A stretch of 64,000 bases of DNA from Flavobacterium limnophilum (GTDB taxonomy: Bacteria; Bacteroidota; Bacteroidia; Flavobacteriales; Flavobacteriaceae), in contig NZ_CP114289.2 of assembly GCF_027111315.2 (NCBI RefSeq), positions 682,001 to 746,000 of the forward strand. Reading direction: 5' to 3'. How positions within the stretch are numbered: position 1 is the first letter of the stretch; every line of letters starts with the position of its first letter. Position numbers and translations under genes: made by a program. Of the stretch, positions 19,300 to 27,828 are shown piece by piece. The notes under the pieces are model-generated. The model made no database searches and was not told where the DNA came from. It saw only the letters and a program-made list of their open reading frames with translations.

Positions 19300-20121
19300 T
19301 TAATAATCCCCTCTTTTCTTGAACCTTGGATCATCTCTTTTGATGAATTCGGTTCTTTTTCTTGGAGTTTCAATTTTTTCGGGCTTTGGTAAACTCGCTT
19401 CTTCGGTTTTGCTCGAAGGTTCGATTAAAGCATTCAATTCTTTGATTTCTGCATCCGTTAAGTCACGAAATCTTCCCACGGGAACATCTAGCGAAATATT
19501 GATGATTCGAATGCGTTTCAAAGCCGTGACTTCATAACCCAGGTATTCACACATTCTACGAATTTGGCGGTTCAATCCTTGGGTCAATATAATTTTAAAA
19601 GTGGTAGAACTGATTTTTTCCACCTTGCATTTTCGGGTAACAGTGTCCAAAATTGGAACGCCATTGCTCATTTTTTCGATAAAACGATCGGTTATGAGTT
19701 TGTTGACCGTTACGGTATATTCTTTTTCGTGGTTGTTTCGGGCACGAAGAATCTTGTTGACAATATCGCCGTCATTGGTCATAAAGATCAAGCCTTCACT
19801 GGCTTTGTCCAATCGTCCAATCGGAAAAATACGTTTAGGATAATTGATGTAATCCACGATATTGTTGCGAACTTCCAAGTTGGTGGTGCATTCAATGCCC
19901 ACGGGTTTGTTGAAAGCCAAATAAACTGGTTTCTCCCTTTTCTCCCGAATCAATTTGCCGTCAATGCGCACTTCGTCGTCAGGCGAAACTTTGGTTCCCA
20001 ATTCAGGAACAACTCCGTTGATGGTGACACGACCTTCTTCGATGATTTTGTCGGCTTCACGGCGAGAGCAAAAGCCTGTTTCTCCTATGAATTTATTGAG
20101 ACGTTTTAGATTTTCTTCCAT
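19300..20121 (-). CDS. rluF: 23S rRNA pseudouridine synthase, RluF-type
   Basis: The 273-aa protein has an N-terminal S4 RNA-binding domain (about 5-55, [22 protein letters not shown]). The RsuA/RluB/E/F catalytic domain has nucleophile Asp105 in GRLDKASEG. The NKPVGIECT segment and the [17 protein letters not shown] block match RluF, which modifies U2604 of 23S rRNA. The Lys/Arg-rich C-terminal tail is common in Bacteroidota homologues. A -7 box lies only four bases before the ATG, so the mRNA may be leaderless. Confidence 0.9.
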   Translation of the reverse strand: MEENLKRLNKFIGETGFCSRREADKIIEEGRVTINGVVPELGTKVSPDDEVRIDGKLIREKREKPVYLAFNKPVGIECTTNLEVRNNIVDYINYPKRIFPIGRLDKASEGLIFMTNDGDIVNKILRARNNHEKEYTVTVNKLITDRFIEKMSNGVPILDTVTRKCKVEKISSTTFKIILTQGLNRQIRRMCEYLGYEVTALKRIRIINISLDVPVGRFRDLTDAEIKELNALIEPSSKTEEASLPKPEKIETPRKRTEFIKRDDPRFKKRGDY

Positions 20122-20125
20122 AAGG

Positions 20126-20133
20126 CAAAAGTA
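20126..20133 (-). promoter_or_regulatory. -7 box for rluF, very close to the start codon
   Basis: TACTTTTG on the minus strand matches TAnnTTTG with only four bases before the ATG. The start of transcription would fall at or next to the start codon. Confidence 0.4.
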
Positions 20134-20210
20134 ATCAATTTTTTTTGTCGGTTGGTTGTGCTTGTTTTGAAAAGTAAGGTTTGTTATAAAATGGGATAAG
20201 GATGAAAGGA

Positions 20211-21098
20211 CTATTTACTTTCGGCTCCCTCTCCTTTGGAGAGGGTTGGGGTAAGGTTTTCAAACAAAAACACATACACTTTATTATACAATTCATCATC
20301 GTGTAGTTTGTGTCCCAAACCTTTCGTCTCCATAAATTGGACATTTTTCCAGGAGCCTGCTATTTTTTTGCCTTCCTTGAATAATACCACGATGTCGTCA
20401 ATGTCGTGTGCCAGAAAACCTTTTACATCAATTTTGGAAGCGAATTCTTTTGCGGTGAATAGATCAAGATTGTGATTTAACATAACCGTATATTTGTTTT
20501 TCAATGCTTTTGCAACTTTGTTGTTTAGACTCAAAAGTCTAACGAAATTGTTGAGAATAATATTGAAATCACTTGGAGCACCCAAAATCACCATCTTCTG
20601 GATGCCGGGATTTTGGTATTTATATTGGTAATACAAACTCGCTTTTCCTCCTAAAGAATGGCCAATAATGTAATTAGGCTGGTATTTTTTGACCACGATG
20701 TCCATAAACTCGGCATATTTGGTAACAGTAAACTCTTTGCCGCTGGACAATCCTTGGGCTGGACCATCAATGGCAATGATGGTGCTGCCAGATTTTTTCA
20801 AATAAGGCAGCATTTTTTTCCATCTGGATGAATTGCTTTCCCAGCCGTGAATCAACAAAACAATGGTTTCGTTTCCTTTCCAGATGTAGGTTTGAATAGT
20901 GTCTTCATTATGCAATATTGTTTCTGGATGGGCACCTTTCAGTGTTTTTGGAAGTTTGTCTTTGGTGAGTTTTCCTTTTCTTGGTTCACTAAAATAACCG
21001 TGGGCCAATTGAGTTGCTTTTTCTGGAAATGCAAAGCTCATCAGGTTGATATAAAACCCAATCGTTTTGGTTAACAAAAAATAAAACGCTTTTTTCAT
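20211..21098 (-). CDS. Alpha/beta hydrolase
   Basis: The 295-aa protein has the serine-hydrolase fold: an oxyanion HGW at 84-86, nucleophile Ser148 in GHSLGG, and a late His in [10 protein letters not shown]. It has a hydrophobic N-terminus (about 4-24) that could be a membrane anchor. Substrate unknown; lysophospholipase- or esterase-like. The last 14 or so residues ([14 protein letters not shown]) are encoded by a REP-like repeat (20219-20257), so the natural C-terminus was altered by repeat insertion. Confidence 0.85.
   Translation of the reverse strand: MKKAFYFLLTKTIGFYINLMSFAFPEKATQLAHGYFSEPRKGKLTKDKLPKTLKGAHPETILHNEDTIQTYIWKGNETIVLLIHGWESNSSRWKKMLPYLKKSGSTIIAIDGPAQGLSSGKEFTVTKYAEFMDIVVKKYQPNYIIGHSLGGKASLYYQYKYQNPGIQKMVILGAPSDFNIILNNFVRLLSLNNKVAKALKNKYTVMLNHNLDLFTAKEFASKIDVKGFLAHDIDDIVVLFKEGKKIAGSWKNVQFMETKGLGHKLHDDELYNKVYVFLFENLTPTLSKGEGAESK
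20219..20257. repeat. REP-like palindrome inside the 3' end of the hydrolase gene (copy A)
   Basis: CCCTCTCC-TTT-GGAGAGGG with a GGTTGGGGTAAGG shoulder. It is the same family as the copies at 47101, 51108 and 51199. Confidence 0.75.
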
Positions 21099-21165
21099 AA
21101 GATATAGGGGGCTTCGCAGTTATGTCAAAAAATAAAAGCCTGCATAGCAGACTTAAATATAATAT

Positions 21166-21194
21166 AAAAAAAAGTCCCGATCTGTGTCGGGACT
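21166..21194 (-). terminator. Terminator after the coiled-coil DUF164-like gene
   Basis: GTCCCGA / TCGGGAC stem with a run of T residues on the minus strand. Confidence 0.8.
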
Positions 21195-21203
21195 CAAATA
21201 TTT

Positions 21204-21983
21204 TTAGAACTTGGCAAAAAGCTGTTCCATTTTTTCTTTCTCTTCTTCAGCCAATACACTGTCAACCAAGATTCTTCCAGAGTGCTCATCGGTGATGATT
21301 TTTTTTCTGGCAGCAATCTCCACTTGAGTTTGTGGTGGAATCGTAAAGAATGATCCTGCAGATGCTCCTCTTTCGATGGAAACAACGGCCAATCCGTTAC
21401 GAACGCTAGATCTGATTCTGTTATAAGCAGCCAATAATCTTTCTTCGATCAATGCTTGATATTCTGCAGATTTCTCAGATAAAAAGGCTTCTTCTTTGGC
21501 AGTTTCAGACATGATGGCGTCCAATTCTGATTTTTTATGTTTCAAGTGATTCGATTTAGTCTCTAATCGCTCTTTTGATTGTGAAATGATTTCTTTCTTG
21601 TGTTCGATGGAAGCTTTCATTTCCTTGATTTGCTTCTCGGCCAATTGAATTTCCAATTCTTGAAATTCCACCTCTTTAGTCAATGAGTTGAATTCTCTAT
21701 TGTTGCGAACCGTTTCTTGTTGTTTGGTGTATCTTTTGATAGCCTCTTTGTGCTCATCAATAGAATTTTTTCTGGTCTTGATCAGTTCTTCGATAGTTTC
21801 GAGTTCGCTTTTCAATTTTTCTGAACGTGTGCTTAATCCTGCAACTTCATCTTCTAAATCTTCTACTTCAAGAGGAAGTTCACCTCTCACGTTTCTAATT
21901 TCGTCAATTCTAGAGTCAATCAATTGTAAATCGTAAATTGCTCTTAATTTGTCTTCAACACTCAATTCTTTTGTAGTCGTCAT
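21204..21983 (-). CDS. Coiled-coil protein of the DUF164 (zinc-ribbon) family with the cysteines lost
   Basis: The 259-aa protein is a long coiled coil (about residues 30-175), followed by the place where this family carries a C4 zinc ribbon. Here the ribbon reads ERGASAGSFFTIPPQTQVEI ... TDEHSGRILVD: the shape of the family motif (Cys-x-Gly-Cys ... Cys-x-x-Cys-Gly-Arg-Ile-Leu) remains, but every Cys is replaced. It sits 10 bases downstream of the NIF3-like gene, a pairing seen in many genomes. Function unknown; a nucleic-acid or partner-protein role is likely. Confidence 0.85.
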   Translation of the reverse strand: MTTTKELSVEDKLRAIYDLQLIDSRIDEIRNVRGELPLEVEDLEDEVAGLSTRSEKLKSELETIEELIKTRKNSIDEHKEAIKRYTKQQETVRNNREFNSLTKEVEFQELEIQLAEKQIKEMKASIEHKKEIISQSKERLETKSNHLKHKKSELDAIMSETAKEEAFLSEKSAEYQALIEERLLAAYNRIRSSVRNGLAVVSIERGASAGSFFTIPPQTQVEIAARKKIITDEHSGRILVDSVLAEEEKEKMEQLFAKF

Positions 21984-21993
21984 ATTCTATTGT

Positions 21994-23088
21994 CTATAAG
22001 TACTTAACTGGATTTGTATTTTCTTCTGATAAAATGATTGCAAAATTAAGGATTTTTTTCCGAAGAAAATCAACAATATAATTTTTTGTATAGCGTTCGC
22101 TTTCAAAATGACCAATATCGGCTAAAATTATCTGATTTTCGGCTTCATAAAACTGATGGTACTTTAAATCGGCCGTCAAAAAAGCATCGGCTCCAGCCTG
22201 AATGGCGTTTTTTATGGCAAAACTTCCAGAACCGCCAAGAACGGCCACCTTTTTTATCGACTTGCCCAGCAATGAGCTGTGTCGAATTCCGTCTGCCTGC
22301 ATTTTGTCTTTTACTAAATCCAGGAAATCTTTTTCATCCATTGGAACAGGCATTTCGCCAATCATTCCCAATCCAATATTTTGATTTTTGTTCTGTAAAT
22401 CATAAATTTCATAAGCCACTTCTTCGTAAACGTGATTTTTGAACAGTGCTTTCAGGATTTTGTTTTCCAAATGTTTTTCGAATGTCACCTCGATTTTGAT
22501 TTCCTCGTTTTCCACGAATTCAAAGCGTTCGCCAATTTCGGGATTGCTGTGTTCGTTGCCCATATATGTTCCAATACCTTTCGAATTGAAACTGCAGTTT
22601 TCATAGTTGCCAATGTTGCCGGAACCGGCATCAAACAAGGCATTTCTCAGTTTTTCCGCATTTTCCGGGATGGTATAAGTGACTAGTTTTCGAATAAAAT
22701 TGGATTTTGGAATCAGAATTTTGGTATTGGTCAACCCCAAAGCATCACAGAAAATTTTATTCACGCCCTCTTGATGGTTGTCCAAGGCGGTGTGAACGGC
22801 ATAAATGGCAATGTCGTTTTTTATGGCTTTGATGATGGAGCGTTCCACATAGTTTTTGCCCGTGATTTTCTTCAATCCTGAAAATAAAATAGGATGAAAA
22901 CAAACTACCAAATTGCATTTTTTGGAAATAGCTTCGTCAATCACGCTTTCTAAGGCATCGTGGCAAACTAAAACTCCCGTGGCTTCCAAATTCTTGTCTC
23001 CAACCAACAAACCGACATTGTCAAAATCTTCGGCGTAGGCGAGTGGTGCCATTTCTTCGAGTACGGAAATTATTTCTTTAATTAACAT
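21994..23088 (-). CDS. NIF3-like dinuclear metal-centre protein (DUF34)
   Basis: The 364-aa protein has the NIF3 N- and C-terminal halves (MLIKEIISVLEEMAPLAYAEDFDNVGLLVGD; HTALDNHQEGVN; LGGSGSFAIKNAIQAGADAFLTADLKYHQFYEA ... DIGHFESE). His and Asp/Glu residues in these halves bind two metal ions. A PII-like insert domain lies between them (about 130-240), as in YqfO and related long forms. The family is often annotated as GTP cyclohydrolase I type 2, but its true role is unsettled. It probably forms an operon with the downstream DUF164-like gene. Confidence 0.92.
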   Translation of the reverse strand: MLIKEIISVLEEMAPLAYAEDFDNVGLLVGDKNLEATGVLVCHDALESVIDEAISKKCNLVVCFHPILFSGLKKITGKNYVERSIIKAIKNDIAIYAVHTALDNHQEGVNKIFCDALGLTNTKILIPKSNFIRKLVTYTIPENAEKLRNALFDAGSGNIGNYENCSFNSKGIGTYMGNEHSNPEIGERFEFVENEEIKIEVTFEKHLENKILKALFKNHVYEEVAYEIYDLQNKNQNIGLGMIGEMPVPMDEKDFLDLVKDKMQADGIRHSSLLGKSIKKVAVLGGSGSFAIKNAIQAGADAFLTADLKYHQFYEAENQIILADIGHFESERYTKNYIVDFLRKKILNFAIILSEENTNPVKYL

Positions 23089-23240
23089 TTTTACTTTTTT
23101 GAATAAACAAAGTTAAGGAATTAATAACGCAACTTTTTTATAATAGCAAATTATAGTGGAGTCTTTTTTCTGCATTTACTTCGAAAATTCCTGTTTAAAA
23201 GTGGTTCGGTTTTAAACAAATAAAAATAGCACGAATTTTG

Positions 23241-23248
23241 TATATTTG
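23241..23248 (+). promoter_or_regulatory. -7 box for the toxin-antitoxin/lpxK operon
   Basis: TATATTTG lies 21 bases before the antitoxin ATG. It is enclosed by ATTTTG (23235-23240) and CAAAAT (23255-23260), a possible weak operator. Confidence 0.5.
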
Positions 23249-23269
23249 TAATTCAAAATAGCAATAATT

Positions 23270-23527
23270 ATGACAACGCTAACTATAAAAATTAACGAGA
23301 GTTCAAAAAAGGGCAAAGCTTTTCTTGAGTTTGCAAAAACTTTTTTTGATGATGAAAAGGATGTAGAAATTATTGAGTCGGAGTCTGAAAAAACAAAAGC
23401 TGAGACGGAAGGTATTTATAGCAAAGCGTTTATTGCTAAAATAAAAAAAGCAGAAGAAAATATTAAAAATGGCGAAACTACAACACTTAATCCAGATGAT
23501 ATATGGGGAAGTTTAGGGTTGAAGTAA
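23270..23527 (+). CDS. Antitoxin of a YoeB-type toxin-antitoxin module
   Basis: The 85-aa acidic protein begins with a beta-strand TLTIKINESSKKGKAFLEFAKTF, typical of small Bacteroidota antitoxins, and ends in a Glu/Lys-rich helix. Its stop overlaps the toxin start by 25 bases, the usual antitoxin-first order. The identification rests mainly on size, charge and the neighbouring toxin. Confidence 0.8.
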   Translation: MTTLTIKINESSKKGKAFLEFAKTFFDDEKDVEIIESESEKTKAETEGIYSKAFIAKIKKAEENIKNGETTTLNPDDIWGSLGLK

Positions 23528-23784
23528 CTAAGATCGCAAATCAAGATATTGAAAAACATAAAAAATCAGGAAATAAGATTTCAATTAAAAATATTGCTAA
23601 AATTTTAGTTGATCTTTCTGAAAATCCATACGAAGTTTTTGGAAATCCTGAACCGCTAAAGTATGAATATTCAGGATTATGGTCAAGAAGAATTAATCAA
23701 AAAGACAGAATAATTTATCGGGTCGAAGAAGATATTGTAACCGTTTATGTAGTCTCAGCGTTGGGGCATTATTCTGATAAATAA
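23503..23784 (+). CDS. YoeB/Txe family mRNA endonuclease toxin
   Basis: The 93-aa RelE-fold protein has the YoeB pattern: IEKHKKSGNK ... NPEPLKYEYSGLWSRRINQKDRIIYRVEEDIVTVYVVSALGHYSDK. The conserved WSRRI, the DR-IY pair and the terminal A-x-GHY carry the catalytic Arg, His and Tyr of the family. It cleaves mRNA at the ribosome when not bound by the antitoxin. Its TAA shares one base with the lpxK ATG (TAATG), so the toxin pair is translationally tied to an essential lipid A gene. Confidence 0.9.
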   Translation: MGKFRVEVTKIANQDIEKHKKSGNKISIKNIAKILVDLSENPYEVFGNPEPLKYEYSGLWSRRINQKDRIIYRVEEDIVTVYVVSALGHYSDK

Positions 23785-24824
23785 TGATAAATCTACTTCG
23801 AAAAATACTCTTTCCCTTTGCCATTTTGTATGGATTCATTACCAATATTCGGAATTTTCTTTTTGATAAAGGAATTCTGAAATCCTATTCTTTTGACGTT
23901 CCCATTATTGCCGTCGGAAACCTCAGTGTTGGCGGCACTGGAAAAACGCCTCAAATAGAATATTTAATTCGGTTGCTTTCGTCAAATTACAAAGTTGCCA
24001 CTTTGAGTCGCGGTTATAAACGTCAGTCCAAAGGTTTTGTTTTGGCCGATTCCACATCGAATGCCGAAATTCTAGGTGACGAACCTTTCCAGTTTTATTC
24101 AAAATTCAAAAACATTCAAGTAGCGGTCGATGCCGACAGGAAAAACGGCATTGAACAATTGCTTTTCCAAACGAATAAACCAGACATAATTTTACTGGAC
24201 GATGCTTTTCAACACCGGAAAGTAAAGGCTGGTTTTTATATTTTGCTGACTTCCTATGGCGATTTGTATTCGGATGATTTTATGTTGCCTACGGGAAATT
24301 TGCGCGAAAGCAGGATTGGGGCAAAACGAGCCAACATAATTGTTGTTACCAAATGTCCAGCCAATCTTTCGGTTGACGAACAAAATAAAATCAAGAGATT
24401 CCTTCTTCGTCGGAATGACAAAGTGAAAAATCAGGAGTTGTATTTTTCTTACATCGATTATGATGATTCTGTTTATTCGGAAGACAAGATTTTGAAAGTC
24501 AGCGAAATCAAGAATGTTAATAAATTACTTTTGGCAGGAATCGCAAAACCCGAATCATTTTTCGGATATTTACAACACGGAAATGAGGAATGTTTGACCT
24601 ATCCAGACCATCATCATTTTACGGAAAAAGACCTATTGGAAATAAAAAATAAATCACAAAACAAGATTATCATCACCACCGAAAAAGATTTCGTGAGACT
24701 GAAAGGAAGCCTTCCAAAAGAACAGCTTTTCTATTTGCCTATACGAAGTTCTTTTCTTTACGCGAGTGAAAATTTTGATAAAACCATTACAAATTATGTG
24801 GGAACAAGTACAAGAAACCGTTAG
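23784..24824 (+). CDS. lpxK: Tetraacyldisaccharide 4'-kinase
   Basis: LpxK phosphorylates the 4' position of the lipid A disaccharide at the inner membrane. The 346-aa protein starts with a membrane-associated helix (about 5-25), followed by the modified P-loop GNLSVGGTGKTP (45-56). Other conserved blocks are LSRGYKR, GDEPFQ, LLDDAFQHR, the P-x-GNLRE motif near residue 170 and TTEKDFVRL near the end. Length is normal. The gene overlaps the toxin gene by one base and punA by 29 bases. Confidence 0.95.
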   Translation: MINLLRKILFPFAILYGFITNIRNFLFDKGILKSYSFDVPIIAVGNLSVGGTGKTPQIEYLIRLLSSNYKVATLSRGYKRQSKGFVLADSTSNAEILGDEPFQFYSKFKNIQVAVDADRKNGIEQLLFQTNKPDIILLDDAFQHRKVKAGFYILLTSYGDLYSDDFMLPTGNLRESRIGAKRANIIVVTKCPANLSVDEQNKIKRFLLRRNDKVKNQELYFSYIDYDDSVYSEDKILKVSEIKNVNKLLLAGIAKPESFFGYLQHGNEECLTYPDHHHFTEKDLLEIKNKSQNKIIITTEKDFVRLKGSLPKEQLFYLPIRSSFLYASENFDKTITNYVGTSTRNR

Positions 24825-25608
24825 TTACATAAAAGCTAAAACCAATTTCACTCCAGAATATGGCGTGATTTTAGGTTCAGGATTAGGTAGTTTTACAGAT
24901 GATATTCAAATTGAATTCACCTTGCCTTACACTGAAATACCCAATTTTCCGGTTTCAACGGTTCAAGGCCATAAAGGTGCCCTGGTTTTTGGAACCATTG
25001 GAACCAAAAAAGTGGTAGCCATGCAAGGTCGTTTTCATTTCTATGAAGGTTATTCCATGAAGGAAGTTACTTTTCCGGTTCGCGTGATGAAATTTTTGGG
25101 TGTCGAAAAATTGATTGTTTCCAATGCTTCCGGTGGAGTAAACCCGAATTATAATGTGGGTGACGTCGTATTGATTAAAGACCATGTCAACATGATGCCG
25201 GAACATCCTTTGAGAGGAAAAAATGACGAGCGTTTTGGTCCAAGATTCGTTAATATGAGCGAGGCTTATTCGAAAAATATGATTATAAAAGCAAAGCAAT
25301 TGGCCCAAAAATTAAACATCGATGTGAAAGACGGCGTTTATCTGGGATTACAGGGTCCAACATTTGAAACGCTTGCCGAATACAAGATGGTGAAAAACAT
25401 CGGTGCTGATTGCGTGGGAATGTCAACCGTTCCCGAAGTAATCGTGGCACGCCATATGGAAATGGAGACTTTTGGATTGTCCGTGATTACCGATATGGGA
25501 GATGAAGACAGCATCGAAACCATTTCGCATGACGAAGTATTGGAAGCGGCAAAAAGTGCCGAACCCAAAGTGCGAATTCTGATCAAGGAATTAATACTGG
25601 AATATTAG
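24796..25608 (+). CDS. punA: Purine-nucleoside phosphorylase
   Basis: This enzyme splits inosine and guanosine with phosphate for purine salvage. The ATG at 24796 gives MWEQVQETVSYIKAKT and 270 aa, the usual length; an upstream in-frame ATG at 24766 lies deeper inside lpxK and would add an atypical extension. Motifs are GSGLGSF (27-33), FPVSTVQGHKGALVFG, the phosphate/purine site MQGRFHFYEGY, SNASGGVNPNY and GMSTVPEVIVARH. It is the last gene of the chain of overlapping genes. Confidence 0.93.
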   Translation: MWEQVQETVSYIKAKTNFTPEYGVILGSGLGSFTDDIQIEFTLPYTEIPNFPVSTVQGHKGALVFGTIGTKKVVAMQGRFHFYEGYSMKEVTFPVRVMKFLGVEKLIVSNASGGVNPNYNVGDVVLIKDHVNMMPEHPLRGKNDERFGPRFVNMSEAYSKNMIIKAKQLAQKLNIDVKDGVYLGLQGPTFETLAEYKMVKNIGADCVGMSTVPEVIVARHMEMETFGLSVITDMGDEDSIETISHDEVLEAAKSAEPKVRILIKELILEY

Positions 25609-25611
25609 ATT

Positions 25612-27786
25612 CTAGATGTGTTTGGAAATGGTGGCGTAAAAATCTTCTGGAATAAAAGGTTTTGTGACGACATCATTCATACCGTAGGACAGAAGCATTT
25701 TTCGGTTTTCGTTTAACGAAATGGCCGTAAGTGCTATAATTGGGGTTGTTTTGTCAAATTCCCTGATTTTTTTCGTGGCAACGGTTCCATTTATGCCCGG
25801 TAGATGAACGTCCATCAAGATCATGTCGAATTTATGGTTTTTGACAACTTCTATGGCATCTTCTCCATTGTCGATTATCTCGCAATGAATGCCTTTGTTT
25901 TCCAACATTTTTTTGGAAATCATTTGGTTGATTTTATTGTCCTCAACCACCAATATTTTTTTGTCTATCAAGTTTGTGTCGTTGATTTTTTTGGGTTTTC
26001 TATCCGCTTTTGATGGTTTTTCGGATACTTTAAAAGGCAATTCAAATGTGAATGTAGATCCTTCTTTTACAATACTTTCGAGTTGTATTTCCCCGCCTAA
26101 AATAGATACTAATTTTTTTACGATTGTCAATCCCAAACCGGTTCCCCCATATTTTCGATTGATGTCAACTGAACCTTGCGAGAAGCTGTCGAACACGGTT
26201 TCGAGTTTGTCTTCCGGAATTCCGATACCGTTATCTTTTACTTCAAAGAATATGCGTGCTTTTTTGTCTTCCAATGAAACTAGATTTGCAGTCACCATTA
26301 CGTACCCGTCATGGGTAAATTTTAAGGCGTTATTAATCAAATTCATTAAGATTTGAGATAATTTTGTGGGGTCGCCAATCAAGTAATCAGGTATTCCAGA
26401 ATCAATTTTGAAACTAAAATTGTTGTTGTTTTCCAAAGCCAATTCCTTCAAGGAACTTTGTGTTTTCTCCAGTAATACTTTGAGATTAAAAGTGGTGTTT
26501 TCTATCTGGGCCTTATTGGAATCTATTTTGTTGATTTCCAGGATGTCGTTGATGAAGTTGGTGAGGTAATTGCCCGAAAATTGAAGCGATTCCAAATAAT
26601 GCATTTGCGATTTTTTTGGTCTTTCTTCCAACAATAGATGGGCAATTCCGTTGATTGCATTTAGTGGTGTTCGTAGCTCGTGGCTCACCGTCGAAAGGAA
26701 TTCTGATCTGGCATTTGATGCTTTTTCCGCTTTTTCCTTGGCCAAGATTAATTCCTTGTTTTTTCCTTTCAACAATAGGTTTGATCGAGTTCTGATAATG
26801 TTGTTTTTGTATAGGGACAAACTCAATAAGGACAAAATCGAAATCAAGGCTATGGCAAGAATGCTGATTAGTTTAGAAAATTTATTGGTCTTTTCTTTTT
26901 GGATATTCTCTTTGTTTGTTCTTGCAACTTCTGCCAATCGTTCCGATTCCTTGAATTTTTCATAATCATCTATACCCAGTTTTTCATTGTCCAAAAGCGA
27001 TATACTCTCCTTTAAATTGGTATATTGTTTCAAATAAGTATAAGCATTGTTTTTATCCAGCATTTTTTCATAAACGGTACTTAAAGCAAGCAAAATAGTC
27101 GCTTTTTGTTCCAGGTTTTTATTTTTGGCATTCAAGTCCAAAGCTTTTTCGAAATAATTCAATGCCAAATTATTTCTGTTTTGAGCCATTTCTATAGTTC
27201 CCACTTGGTATAAAGCGGATGCTTTGGTATCTAAAATAGCCGGACTGTCAGGTTTGGCCACGATTGTGTTAAAAATGGAAGCCGCCAAATCAAGATTCCC
27301 TGTTGATTTGTTGATAATTCCTCTTTGCAGATTTATTAAATCGACAGTATTGGTGATTTTTAAGTTGTCAAATAATAATTGCGCTTTGTCAAAACTAATT
27401 TTTGCTTTTGAAAAATCCTTTTTTTTCAGGTAACACAAACCAAGATGATAATAGGAATAAGCACTTTCGGAAGAGGGCTGCAAGACATTGGACAAGGATA
27501 TGCTCTTATTGAACGCTTTTATGGCGTCATCATATTTTTTGACTTCAAAATACAGTTTCCCCAAGCGGAAGTTTTGGTTAGAATGGGCTTCCGTTTTTTG
27601 GTTTGCCTTAGAATAATTAATGGCTTTTTGGGTGTAATAAAGCGCATTCCGGTATTTGTTTTCGCTTACATTGGAATTGGCTAGATTACTATAATAAGAA
27701 ACACTGTCCACTTCCTCGATTGTATTGTTTTTTTGAGAAAATGTAAGACAACTAACTAAAATAAAAAATAGTATATAGAATTTCAT
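25612..27786 (-). CDS. Hybrid sensor histidine kinase with N-terminal TPR repeats
   Basis: The chosen ATG (27786) gives a signal peptide MKFYILFFILVSCLTFS; the longer frame needs a TTG at 27804. The order is periplasmic TPR repeats (about 25-275), one membrane helix (about 310-330) and HisKA with phospho-acceptor His369 in SHELRTP. HATPase_c follows (NLINNALKFTHDG, DNGIGIP, GGTGLGL), then a C-terminal receiver with Asp659 in MDVHLPG. This is the flavobacterial type of one-component-like hybrid kinase. No cognate DNA-binding regulator is next to it, so its targets are unknown. It converges on punA with a gap of only 3 bases. Confidence 0.92.
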   Translation of the reverse strand: MKFYILFFILVSCLTFSQKNNTIEEVDSVSYYSNLANSNVSENKYRNALYYTQKAINYSKANQKTEAHSNQNFRLGKLYFEVKKYDDAIKAFNKSISLSNVLQPSSESAYSYYHLGLCYLKKKDFSKAKISFDKAQLLFDNLKITNTVDLINLQRGIINKSTGNLDLAASIFNTIVAKPDSPAILDTKASALYQVGTIEMAQNRNNLALNYFEKALDLNAKNKNLEQKATILLALSTVYEKMLDKNNAYTYLKQYTNLKESISLLDNEKLGIDDYEKFKESERLAEVARTNKENIQKEKTNKFSKLISILAIALISILSLLSLSLYKNNIIRTRSNLLLKGKNKELILAKEKAEKASNARSEFLSTVSHELRTPLNAINGIAHLLLEERPKKSQMHYLESLQFSGNYLTNFINDILEINKIDSNKAQIENTTFNLKVLLEKTQSSLKELALENNNNFSFKIDSGIPDYLIGDPTKLSQILMNLINNALKFTHDGYVMVTANLVSLEDKKARIFFEVKDNGIGIPEDKLETVFDSFSQGSVDINRKYGGTGLGLTIVKKLVSILGGEIQLESIVKEGSTFTFELPFKVSEKPSKADRKPKKINDTNLIDKKILVVEDNKINQMISKKMLENKGIHCEIIDNGEDAIEVVKNHKFDMILMDVHLPGINGTVATKKIREFDKTTPIIALTAISLNENRKMLLSYGMNDVVTKPFIPEDFYATISKHI

Positions 27787-27828
27787 TGATGGTCTTGTTG
27801 ACAAAAAATAAAGATAATTAATTATTTG

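Noticed and set aside
24766..24795. Upstream start for punA adding ten residues
   Set aside because: The extension is translated from the lpxK 3' end and the family start MWEQVQET fits the ATG at 24796.
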